A stretch of DNA of 40,362 nt from Pelatocladus maniniholoensis HA4357-MV3 (GTDB taxonomy: Bacteria; Cyanobacteriota; Cyanobacteriia; Cyanobacteriales; Nostocaceae), in contig JAHHHW010000124.1 in the NCBI GenBank assembly GCA_019359115.1, positions 1 to 40,362 of the forward strand. Direction: 5' to 3'. The position numbers were made by a program, and so were the translations under genes. The notes beneath the pieces are model-generated. The model was not told the origin of the DNA and did not search any database. It saw only the letters and a program-made list of their open reading frames with translations. Shown here in pieces: positions 8,094 to 15,749 of this stretch (position 1 is the stretch's first letter; each line of letters begins with the position of its first letter).

Positions 8094-8675
8094 ATGGCAT
8101 GGAAAAAATTGTCAATTAATTGTTATTGCAGACCAGTGCAAAATCATTTCAATCCAGAATTTAACCATAGTCTCACAGTGGATCGTAATCGCGGTTTGCA
8201 AAAAGTACTTGAACGCTTGATCGGAACAATGGAGCGAGACGCGTTAATCATAGAAACGACAAATCGTCTCAGAGAAACGCTTCAAGTCGATCGCGTGGTT
8301 TTGTATTACTTTTACTGTCAGTGGCAGGGACAAGTGACATTTGAAGCTTTGAGTTCTGATGAATTTTCTATCTTGGGTTCAACAGGACCTGATGATTGTT
8401 TTAATGATGAGTACGCTGCCCTGTATTTGGCAGGACGGGTACGGGCAATCCCTGACATTGAATCAGAATCAATTGCTACTTGTCACCGAGATTTTCTGCG
8501 TCAATTGCAGGTTCGTGCCAACCTAGTTGTACCAGTCTTGACTCCCAAAGGATTATGGGGACTATTAGTGGCACATCAGTGTCAAGCACCTCGTCAGTGG
8601 TTACAATCAGATATTGAACTGATGCAAACACAGGCGCAAATTTTGGCAACGGCGCCTTGTATTCGGGAGATTTAG
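8094..8675 (+). CDS. Stand-alone GAF protein with DXCF-cyanobacteriochrome signature
   Basis: 193 residues, almost entirely one GAF domain (about 45-185). It has the DXCF motif (Asp100-Asp101-Cys102-Phe103) and, 28 residues later, the canonical Cys130-His131 pair. This is the spacing known for DXCF cyanobacteriochromes, where one Cys binds the bilin permanently and the other adds to C10 reversibly. VRANLVVPVL and GLWGLLVAHQ are typical of this GAF group. There is no kinase, PAS or other output domain. By inference it binds phycocyanobilin or phycoviolobilin and senses blue/green-type light, passing the signal to a separate protein. No Shine-Dalgarno is seen before the ATG. It is preceded by a MITE-like element. 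Bilin binding is not proven by sequence alone. Confidence 0.8.
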   Translation: MAWKKLSINCYCRPVQNHFNPEFNHSLTVDRNRGLQKVLERLIGTMERDALIIETTNRLRETLQVDRVVLYYFYCQWQGQVTFEALSSDEFSILGSTGPDDCFNDEYAALYLAGRVRAIPDIESESIATCHRDFLRQLQVRANLVVPVLTPKGLWGLLVAHQCQAPRQWLQSDIELMQTQAQILATAPCIREI

Positions 8676-8888
8676 GGACTCACGAATGGGTTTTCTCTTC
8701 TGCTTTCTGCATTCTGCTATCTACCTTTTACATTCTCACTTGTTCTTGAGAATGGTATGTATGAATTATGTTAGGATAAGTGCTTAGTCAGGAATTTAAC
8801 TTTATACTATTGAATTTAGTATATATTAAATAGCTTGATGAAAGTTAAATATTAAGCTGATACATAGGTATATTCCACAAGATTTTTT

Positions 8889-9581
8889 ATGCCTAATATA
8901 CCTTTATGGCAAAAAATTTTATTCGGTGCTTTGGGACTGATATTACTTACTTTTAGCGGTGTCAAAACAAGTGAATTATTTGCCGACTCTAAAACGCCTG
9001 AGCCTAAACCGACTACTGTCTCTCCAGTTCCTCCCTCTCCAGTTCCTCCCTCTATTAGTCCCTCACCAGATCAAAAGGATTTTGGAATTCATGTATGGAC
9101 GGGAGAAAATAGAGAGTCAGTAGCTGATGTAGAAGTCGAGTTTTCACTTTCCATTGGATCGTCTGTAACTAGTAAAACTGGAACTGATGGATATGCCAGT
9201 ATTCAGATTCCTAGTAAACTTAACGTACAACGAGTTATTCTTCGGAAGAAAGGGTTCAAAACTGCTATATACACTATCAATCCAATTATTAATAATGGCA
9301 AGACTATAGAGTACGAGTTAAAACCTGATCTCCGACAGTCGTTGGTATCTCCACCTTTACCTAGCCCCACCTCCTATATATCACCATCTCCTTTGCCCAA
9401 TCCTTCTTCCAAATCTCAGTCTTCTTACCAAAAATCACCACCTCCGTTACCTACTCCCTTCCCCACATTTACATCCCCTCCTTCCCAAGTCTCTTCCCCT
9501 ACAGAAAAAGTATTGAAGTCATCCTACAAAAATGCTGAACTTGCATTGCTTGACGGCTACACAATAGAAATTTTTTTTTAA
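8889..9581 (+). CDS. Membrane-anchored Pro/Ser-rich protein, first part (frame ends in a T9 run)
   Basis: 230 residues. A hydrophobic segment at about 10-30 (KILFGALGLILLTFSGV) looks like a signal anchor, followed by a Pro/Ser linker coded by a 15-bp tandem repeat around 9019-9050. Residues 65-145 look like a beta-sandwich of the carboxypeptidase-regulatory type (ADVEVEFSLS, GTDGYASIQIP, VILRKKGF). A second Pro-rich linker follows at 150-205. The frame stops at TAA 9579-9581 just after nine T (9571-9579), in the middle of the phrase GYTIEIFF. The continuation in the -1 frame (next entry) fits as one protein of about 340 residues. Function unknown. Confidence 0.75.
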   Translation: MPNIPLWQKILFGALGLILLTFSGVKTSELFADSKTPEPKPTTVSPVPPSPVPPSISPSPDQKDFGIHVWTGENRESVADVEVEFSLSIGSSVTSKTGTDGYASIQIPSKLNVQRVILRKKGFKTAIYTINPIINNGKTIEYELKPDLRQSLVSPPLPSPTSYISPSPLPNPSSKSQSSYQKSPPPLPTPFPTFTSPPSQVSSPTEKVLKSSYKNAELALLDGYTIEIFF

Positions 9582-9913
9582 ATGAACCTGGAGGATTGAA
9601 AGATATAGCCTCTACTATTAAGAGTGAACTTGAGAGTAGTGCTTTGAAGTCTAAAGTGAACCTGCGTCCAGGAAGCCTCTCAAGCTTGAGAAACGCAGGA
9701 CTTTGTCTTCCAGCAAACTTTGAAATTCGGTATGATTATGGTCAAGAGAAAATAGCAGCTAATGTATTGAAGCGCATTCTTGAAGGTATAATTCCAAGTC
9801 AAATTTTTGTTTTAGAAGAAGCCAATGGTCCCAACATTCACCCACATACTCCAAACTATATCTCGGTTTGGCTGGGTCCTATTGAAGATAACAGTTGTCA
9901 GTCCGAAGAATAA
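9578..9913 (+). CDS. C-terminal domain continuing the preceding gene in the -1 frame
   Basis: Starting at TTA 9578 in the frame one base back from the gene above, the text runs LNEPGGLKDIAS and continues about 110 residues to TAA at 9911-9913. If read independently it needs a TTG at 9596, which does have GGAG directly upstream but too close for good initiation. The domain (alternating helix and strand, with IRYDYGQEKIAANVLKRIL and NYISVWLGP) looks like a small alpha/beta extracytoplasmic domain, not assigned to a named family. The join points to a broken gene, a slippage product or a sequencing error in the T run. Confidence 0.65.
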   Translation, partial: LNEPGGLKDIASTIKSELESSALKSKVNLRPGSLSSLRNAGLCLPANFEIRYDYGQEKIAANVLKRILEGIIPSQIFVLEEANGPNIHPHTPNYISVWLGPIEDNSCQSEE

Positions 9914-9983
9914 ATTGTAGAAGAAGTAATCTTAGAAGAAAAATAAAGTGCCTTGCATAATGGCGGTATGAATCCAAATGTAA

Positions 9984-10004
9984 AGACGTAGCAGTGCTAC
10001 GTCT
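9984..10004 (+). terminator. 21-base palindrome downstream of the split gene
   Basis: AGACGTAGCA / TGCTACGTCT, a perfect 10-bp stem around one central base, followed by a T-rich stretch (GTTATTATT). It lies 70 bases past the stop. It could be a transcript end or one of the dispersed palindromes of this genome. Confidence 0.5.
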
Positions 10005-10141
10005 GTTATTATTCACCGCAGTTTTGCCCAATTTGAGTGATCGTGTTGTCAGCTACAGTTCGATTCTTGAGAATCAGGCAAAAATTTAAATAATATTTAG
10101 TTTTACATATGCAGCTTTTCTGCACATCATGCTGCTAATTC

Positions 10142-11833
10142 ATGAAACCTCGAATAATTGTCTGTGGTTTAGGACGCACTGGATATAAAGTTTTTCGTTT
10201 GCTGAGACAACAAGGGGCCTTAGTCATCGGCATTCATCATAAACCAGTTCCAGGCGAGAGAGCAGGAGATGTCATTGTCGGCGATCTGCACGCAGCTAGC
10301 ACCCTCAAAGCAGCTGGGATTCAGCAGGCGCACACCCTGGTTATCGCTGGAGGTGACGATGCACTCAATTTGCGAATTATGATGCAAGCGCGGGTATTGA
10401 ATCCGCGTATTCGGATTATCAACCGCTTTTTTAACACCAGTTTAGGAGAACGGCTGGATCATGCGGTTCCAGAACATTTAACTATGAGTGTTGCGGGATT
10501 AGCAGCACCCGTATTTACTTTTGCGGCGTTGGGAAGTGAAGCAATCGGACAAATCAAGCTGTTTCAGCAAACTTGGCCGATTCACGAAGAATATATAGAT
10601 GAAGATCACCCGTGGCGCGATCGCAAACTCAGCGAATTGTGGAACGATCAGACACGGATGTTGATTTACTATATGCCAGCAGAAGGCGAGGTGGATTTAG
10701 TATCGGCGGTGGTTACAGGGCATAAATTAAAAGTAGGCGATCGCTTAATTGTGGGAACTCAACCCCGCGTTCGTTGCATCCGTAGATCAGTGGTTGCAAA
10801 ACTGCTGAAAGTGTTTACCAGTTTGCGACAGTTTCAGCAACATGCTCAAGCGGTGGTAGTTATGTCTATAGTGCTGCTGGTAATTATTGCGATCGCTACA
10901 CTCATCTACACTTCCACCGAAAGAACTGTTTCTATTATTGATGCCCTTTATTTTGCTGTTGGTATGATTACCGGGGCAGGCGGTAATGATAAAGTTGTCG
11001 AAAATGCTCCCACGAGTGTGAGATTATTTACCGTATTGATGATGCTGGTAGGAGCTGCGGTAATTGGTCTTTTCTATGCCTTACTTAACGATTTTGTTTT
11101 GGGTAGTCGCTTCAAACAATTTTTAGATGCAGCCCGAATTCCCCATCGCCATCATTATATTGTCTGTGGTTTGGGAGGAATTGGGATTAAAATTGTTCAG
11201 CAACTCCACAGCAGTGGACACGAAGTTATAGTTATTGAGCGTGATACCAACAACAGATTTGTCAACACAGCGCGAGGATTGGGTATTCCCGTCATTCATG
11301 GTGATGGTAGCTTTGCCGAAATTCTCAAAGTCAGTAATTTAGAAAATGCATCTGCACTCATTGCTGTCACCAACGACGACGCGACAAACATGGAAATAGC
11401 CCTCAAAGCTAAAGCCATCACGCCCAAAGTACCTGTGATTGTCCATTACGCCGATCCAGATTTTGCCCGTATGGCGCAACAAGTATTTGACTTTGAAGCT
11501 GTTCTTAGTCCCGCCGAACTCGCCGCCCCGGCTTTTGCTGCTGCTGCTTTAGGCGGACGCATCCTTGGCAATGGGATCACCGCCGATAGCCTATGGGTAG
11601 CTTTTGCAACATTAATTACACCCTCTCATCCCTTTTGTGGGCAACGAGTGAAAGATGCTGCAATGGACGCGGACTTTGTGCCGTTGTACGTGGAGACAAA
11701 TAATCAAGAAATTCACGGCTGGGATTTACTAGAAATGAATCTCAGTGCCAGCGATATTTTATACTTAACAATGCCAGCAAATCGTTTGCATCAGTTGTGG
11801 CGTTATACACCCTCACAGGTAATGGTGAGTTGA
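10142..11833 (+). CDS. RCK-2TM-RCK channel-like protein with NAD-binding domains
   Basis: 563 residues. The first TrkA-N/RCK domain is at 1-125 (VCGLGRTG at 7-14) with a TrkA-C-like part to about 210. A transmembrane helix lies at about 236-256, a pore-loop-like segment at 267-284, and a second helix at 293-316. A second RCK domain follows at 337-460 (CGLGGIG at 342-348, VIHGDGS, then VTNDDATNMEIA), and a C-terminal TrkA-C-like part ends the protein. The layout is that of a ligand-gated potassium channel, but the filter reads ITGAGGNDK instead of TVGYGD, so selectivity is uncertain. A homologous role in potassium transport is likely; transported ion unknown. The gene stands alone, followed by a hairpin at 11868. 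Confidence 0.8.
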   Translation: MKPRIIVCGLGRTGYKVFRLLRQQGALVIGIHHKPVPGERAGDVIVGDLHAASTLKAAGIQQAHTLVIAGGDDALNLRIMMQARVLNPRIRIINRFFNTSLGERLDHAVPEHLTMSVAGLAAPVFTFAALGSEAIGQIKLFQQTWPIHEEYIDEDHPWRDRKLSELWNDQTRMLIYYMPAEGEVDLVSAVVTGHKLKVGDRLIVGTQPRVRCIRRSVVAKLLKVFTSLRQFQQHAQAVVVMSIVLLVIIAIATLIYTSTERTVSIIDALYFAVGMITGAGGNDKVVENAPTSVRLFTVLMMLVGAAVIGLFYALLNDFVLGSRFKQFLDAARIPHRHHYIVCGLGGIGIKIVQQLHSSGHEVIVIERDTNNRFVNTARGLGIPVIHGDGSFAEILKVSNLENASALIAVTNDDATNMEIALKAKAITPKVPVIVHYADPDFARMAQQVFDFEAVLSPAELAAPAFAAAALGGRILGNGITADSLWVAFATLITPSHPFCGQRVKDAAMDADFVPLYVETNNQEIHGWDLLEMNLSASDILYLTMPANRLHQLWRYTPSQVMVS

Positions 11834-11867
11834 AAATTGAGGTGTGATTGAATTTGGTGTGACTCTC

Positions 11868-11900
11868 AGATCCCCGACTTGTTCAAAAAGTCGGGGATCT
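11868..11900 (+). terminator. Hairpin repeat AGATCCCCGACTT downstream of the channel gene
   Basis: A perfect 13-bp stem, AGATCCCCGACTT / AAGTCGGGGATCT, with a 7-base loop, followed by TGGTTTTG. It lies 34 bases past the stop, a fitting position for a transcript end, but the same hairpin elsewhere (7586) is not downstream of a gene. Confidence 0.6.
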
Positions 11901-12288
11901 TGGTTTTGCAATTCTCATAAATTACAGCATAATATTGAAACTAGATCAACAGTTCTAAGCCATTACCTAAGACTGGAACAATGCTGACCCCAATGCTTAC
12001 CCATTTACTTTAGTATTTAGAGCTTAGTAAAGAGCCATATCTGCTCGAATTACCTCCATTTGGCATCTATACTTACGATTAAATTGCTATATCTATAACA
12101 AGCAGCACAGCAAAAAGAATCACAGGAAGCATTGAAATATCAGGGCTGTAGGTGCAATGCAGATACCATCAGGGTATGTAGGAGCAATGTCTTATAGCTG
12201 CAATAGCAAGAATGTCAAAAGTAGTGGTGCAAATATACAGACAAACAAGTAGGTGCAACTACTACAACAAAGGTTTTAGTGCGAAGGA
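11901..12288. other. Intergenic region before the small gene
   Basis: About 390 bases with no credible reading frame. The second half carries the four GTAGGTGCAA-type repeats and presumably the promoter of the gene at 12289. Nothing was recognised in the first half. Confidence 0.5.
12148..12258 (+). promoter_or_regulatory. Four direct repeats of GTAGGTGCAA type
   Basis: Copies are GTAGGTGCAA at 12148-12157, GTAGGAGCAA at 12178-12187, GTAGTGGTGCAA at 12221-12232 and GTAGGTGCAA at 12249-12258. They are same-strand, irregularly spaced (25-46 bases) and end about 30 bases before the next start codon. They could be an operator or decayed repeat DNA. Confidence 0.5.
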
Positions 12289-12540
12289 ATGAGTAAAATG
12301 TTTGACTTAGCAGTTTTTATTTACGAGCAAACAGATGAAATAAAGGCTAATTCCATTTGTCAGTATAGAGCTAGATTTGGAGTTGTGCCGAGAGTAGGAG
12401 ATTATATCTATAGACATATAGGTATAGAAGGAGCTATAGACTGTCAAGTAATAAAGGTAGCTGTTGTTCCTAAGTTAGATCAGAATGCTACGGATGCGGA
12501 TGCAATTATAAAAGCCATCCGCGTAGAACCTTTATATTGA
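12289..12540 (+). CDS. Small hypothetical protein (83 aa)
   Basis: 83 residues, soluble, with no signal or membrane segment. A mixed strand pattern ([38 protein letters not shown]) suggests a compact beta-rich domain. The family is not recognised. An alternative ATG three codons in (12298) has GAAGGA nine bases upstream, a better spacing than the first ATG, so the protein may be 80 residues. Codon use looks natural and the upstream direct repeats suggest regulation. Its function cannot be inferred from its neighbours. Confidence 0.6.
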   Translation: MSKMFDLAVFIYEQTDEIKANSICQYRARFGVVPRVGDYIYRHIGIEGAIDCQVIKVAVVPKLDQNATDADAIIKAIRVEPLY

Positions 12541-12579
12541 TCTTGAAATAAACAGTGTTGAATCATACCAAACGTTATT

Positions 12580-12608
12580 CTCGTTACCAAGTTCAACTTG
12601 GTAACGAG
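12580..12608 (+). repeat. 29-base perfect palindrome
   Basis: CTCGTTACCAAGTT and its exact reverse complement around a single C. It abuts the end of the cation-efflux relic (12621) and may mark an insertion or deletion point. Confidence 0.7.
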
Positions 12609-12620
12609 GTTTTGGAGACT

Positions 12621-12788
12621 GTAAAGTTCTTGTCCATAACCAAAGGGATGGCTATCATCTGCTGGCTTTTGACTCATACGAAGTCCTAACAGCAGTAATA
12701 GTTGATCGCCAGTATCTACAATTGAATGAATACCCTCAGATATCATCGCAGAACTACCAGTAATGGCGGCGGCGATAAATTTAGTCTT
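12621..12788 (-). pseudogene. Relic of a cation diffusion facilitator (cation efflux) gene
   Basis: The minus strand codes 56 residues beginning [15 protein letters not shown] and including [16 protein letters not shown] and [16 protein letters not shown]. This is the first part of CDF-type metal efflux proteins, with the metal-site residues of the second helix (HSIVD) and the DDSHPFG segment. The true start is missing on one side, and after QELY the sequence leaves homology and meets the palindrome at 12580-12608. It is therefore a fragment of a roughly 300-residue gene. The rest is not seen in this window. Confidence 0.75.
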
Positions 12789-12810
12789 CCCTGTTCCCTA
12801 TTCCCTTTCA

Positions 12811-14931
12811 TTACTTGTAAACTTGTAATTCGCCATCTTGATGGGTAATTTCCCATCGTGTTTGTTCTTCCTCCTGCCAAAAACGTAATGACACTTTCGC
12901 GTCTCCTACGGCTAGATTTTTCAGTTCTAAATCTGGCAAACACTGTGGTAGTGAAGGCTGTATCTTTAACTTTTTCTGTGGTGCATCGGCTTCGAGTCCT
13001 AAGATGCTACGAATGAGCAAGAAAATCGAACCAGCTGCCCAAGCTTGGGGTATATTTGCATCTGGATAAGGCACAGGAAAGTTGTTGTCTTGGCGTTCTA
13101 TTCCCGCAAACAATTCTGGCATCCGCCCAGATTGAAAATAACTAGCAGCAGCAAAAATACCTTCAGCAATGCGATTAGCTTCTTCGTGGTAGCCATATCG
13201 CTTTAATCCAGACGCAATGATGGAGTTATCGTGAGGCCAAACACTTCCCCGTTGATAACTAATCGGGTTATAGGCGACATTTTTGGCACTAAGAGTCCGC
13301 ACACCCCAGCCACACCACATATCTGGTTGAAAAAGTCGATCAACAACCTTTTTTGCTCGTTCTTGGGGTACGATACCAGACCATAACAATTGACCGGGAT
13401 TTGAGGCAATAGACTTTATTTGCTGCTTGTTGTTATCTAAGCCAAGACAGTAAAAGCCTTCGTCTTCCATCCAAAAGCGATCATTAAAGCGTTGATAAAG
13501 TGTTTCTGCTTTTTGGCGTAGCTTTTGCGATCGCTCTTTTTCTCCCCACACTTCATAAATTAAAGCTGCTTTTAGCCAAGCATCGTAGACGTAGCCTTGC
13601 ACTTCACACAAAGCAATTGGCGGTTCAACTAGCTTGCCATTTGGGTAAACCATTGACTCACCCGAATCTTTCCAGCCTTGATTGCGTAGTCCGTGACTGG
13701 AACGAGTTAAATACTCTACAAATCCATCTTCATCAAAATCGCCGTACTTATCAATCCAACTTAGTGCTTTTTCTAGTGGCGATCGACATTCATCAAGCAT
13801 ACTGAGGTCAGCGTTCCAGCTATAAGCCTCAACCAGGGTAACAATCCAAAGAATAGTAGTATCTATTGTCCCGTAGTAGGGATTATACGGGAGTTGCTGT
13901 AATTTAGTTAACTCATCCCATCGGAATTCATGCAGCATTTTTCCTGGTTCGGCATCATGCCAGTCATCAAACTCAGTTGCTTGTAACTGAGCTAACCTAA
14001 CAAGCGTACCACGGGCAAAATCGTGGTAAACTGCCATTGTTTGCAAGCTAGTAAGAATTGAATCACGACCAAAGACAGCCATAAACCAAGGAATACCAGC
14101 AGCAGGCATCCAAAATTGATGCCCATTATCCTCTACCTTAATTCGCAACGCCCCCATATCAACGAGTGCCTGCTGATAAAATTCCCTAATCTCGGCATTG
14201 GATGATTGTAAGTTTGTAGCATTACTCAGAAACTCATCCCTTACTTTTCCAGCTTCTGTTGTATGAGATATCGTACAGGTTTGTTGAGCTTTGAGAACAT
14301 CTCCATTGGCTAAGGCTGTAAAGTTGATACAGGTATGCCATCTTTTTCCAGGAGAAATAACAACATTAAAGATCAAACGACCGTTAGCGTAGTTTGCTTT
14401 GGAACTAGAACAAATTGGTTCAGTCAAGATGCCTCGGACAAAAGAACCGTTATGGTACTTAGTAGAGAGTATTCCATCTTTCCATATTGTTGCTGTCTCT
14501 CCTCGTGTCACGATGTTCTTTGCTCTCACTTCAAAGATATCCGCAAAGTCAGAACGAATCGCTAGCATCAGTTGAAACTCTACTGGTTCCGAGTGATGGT
14601 TAGTGATATCGATATCTTCGTGCATTCCCCCTATAATGTCGCGTCGAATGGTTACAAGCAAAGTACCAGCAGGTAAGTTACCGTTGACAGTAGGGAGTTG
14701 GGGATTAGTGAATTGGTAAATAGCACTATGATGAGTAATATTGCTAGAAGCTAGTAACGATAGTCGGTAGCGATTGAGAGAAATTTCGTAGTAAGAAATT
14801 AGACGTGTGTCGCGAACAAAAAAACCTTGTGCTTGATTATCGTCGATGGAACCATCACTAGCTGTGACAAGAAATGAGGAACTATCGTTAATTGTTATTA
14901 AACCAGGATTTACAGTAACTTGTGTGGGCAT
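12811..14931 (-). CDS. Amylo-alpha-1,6-glucosidase / glycogen-debranching-type glycosidase
   Basis: About 706 residues from the ATG at 14931; the frame also opens at a TTG at 14940. The N-terminal beta domain (about 10-220, with SFLVTASDGSIDD and GFFVRDTRLIS) matches the N-terminal domain of bacterial debranching-like enzymes. The C-terminal part is an (alpha/alpha)6 glycosidase domain (FGRDSILTSLQT near 285, then GWKDSGESM, EVQGYVYDAW and SVWPHDNSI), with acidic residues suited to catalysis. It likely hydrolyses alpha-glucosidic bonds in glucans or small sugars in the cytoplasm; no signal peptide is seen. It starts 5 bases after the stop of the SDR gene, so the two form an operon. Confidence 0.85.
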   Translation of the reverse strand: MPTQVTVNPGLITINDSSSFLVTASDGSIDDNQAQGFFVRDTRLISYYEISLNRYRLSLLASSNITHHSAIYQFTNPQLPTVNGNLPAGTLLVTIRRDIIGGMHEDIDITNHHSEPVEFQLMLAIRSDFADIFEVRAKNIVTRGETATIWKDGILSTKYHNGSFVRGILTEPICSSSKANYANGRLIFNVVISPGKRWHTCINFTALANGDVLKAQQTCTISHTTEAGKVRDEFLSNATNLQSSNAEIREFYQQALVDMGALRIKVEDNGHQFWMPAAGIPWFMAVFGRDSILTSLQTMAVYHDFARGTLVRLAQLQATEFDDWHDAEPGKMLHEFRWDELTKLQQLPYNPYYGTIDTTILWIVTLVEAYSWNADLSMLDECRSPLEKALSWIDKYGDFDEDGFVEYLTRSSHGLRNQGWKDSGESMVYPNGKLVEPPIALCEVQGYVYDAWLKAALIYEVWGEKERSQKLRQKAETLYQRFNDRFWMEDEGFYCLGLDNNKQQIKSIASNPGQLLWSGIVPQERAKKVVDRLFQPDMWCGWGVRTLSAKNVAYNPISYQRGSVWPHDNSIIASGLKRYGYHEEANRIAEGIFAAASYFQSGRMPELFAGIERQDNNFPVPYPDANIPQAWAAGSIFLLIRSILGLEADAPQKKLKIQPSLPQCLPDLELKNLAVGDAKVSLRFWQEEEQTRWEITHQDGELQVYK

Positions 14932-14936
14932 AATCT

Positions 14937-15749
14937 TCAACCATTCTCCGTAAAACCTGGATATAATGTCATGCCACCATCTACAAATAGTGTTGTACCG
15001 TTGACATAATCAGAATCATCAGAAGCCAGCCACACTGCTGCTTTGGCAATATCTTCCACATTCCCTACCCGTTTTGCAGGAATTAATTGTAGTAACTTCG
15101 CTTCAGCCTCTGGGGTATCCCAAGCTGATTTATTGATTGGAGTTTTAATTGCACCAGGGGCTATGCTATTAACACGGATTTTATGAGGGGCAAGTTCTTG
15201 GGCAATACTTTGCATCATCATATTAATACCGCCCTTACTAGCAGCATAATTAACATGACCTGCCCAAGGAATTACCTCATGCACTGAACTCATACAAATA
15301 ATTTTACCTGCTGCACAAGAGATATTAGGTTGCACACCTCGACGCAAAAATTCCTTTACAGCTTCTCTAGCACACAAGAACTGTCCTGTCAGGTTTACCC
15401 CAATCACCGCATTCCAATGGTCAAGGGTCATATCTACAAAGGCTGAGTCTTTTTGAATACCTGCATTGTTTACCAGAATGTCAATAGTACCGAATTGGTT
15501 GAGTACCTGGCTGAACATTGCTTTGACTTGGTCTTCTTTACTGACATCAGCTTGAATAGCAAAAGCTTCCCCATTATTAGCTTTAATATCATCAACAATT
15601 TTTTGAGCAGACTCAGCTTCAGAATGATAGTTGATAGCTACTGCTGCACCTGAAGAAGCTATATAGCGGGCTATAGCTTCACCAATCCCAGAACTAGCAC
15701 CCGTGACAAGTGCTTTTTGACCTTTGAGCAGGTAAGGGGAATAGCTCAT
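14937..15749 (-). CDS. SDR-family glucose 1-dehydrogenase-like protein
   Basis: 270 residues. The ATG at 15749 has GAGGAAAC upstream. NAD(P) motif TGASSGIG is near residue 17, NNAGIQK near 94, and the catalytic set is Ser in CMSSVHE with YAASK near 168. The C-terminal DYVNGTTLFVDGG is typical of classical SDRs. The closest known type is glucose 1-dehydrogenase, which oxidises beta-D-glucose to gluconolactone with NAD(P). The pairing with a glucosidase just downstream supports a sugar substrate, but SDR substrates are hard to call from sequence. Confidence 0.8.
   Translation of the reverse strand: MSYSPYLLKGQKALVTGASSGIGEAIARYIASSGAAVAINYHSEAESAQKIVDDIKANNGEAFAIQADVSKEDQVKAMFSQVLNQFGTIDILVNNAGIQKDSAFVDMTLDHWNAVIGVNLTGQFLCAREAVKEFLRRGVQPNISCAAGKIICMSSVHEVIPWAGHVNYAASKGGINMMMQSIAQELAPHKIRVNSIAPGAIKTPINKSAWDTPEAEAKLLQLIPAKRVGNVEDIAKAAVWLASDDSDYVNGTTLFVDGGMTLYPGFTENG

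Noticed and set aside
12743-12943. Minus-strand frame overlapping the glycosidase 3' end
   Set aside because: It overlaps the glycosidase and the efflux relic in another frame and has no family features.
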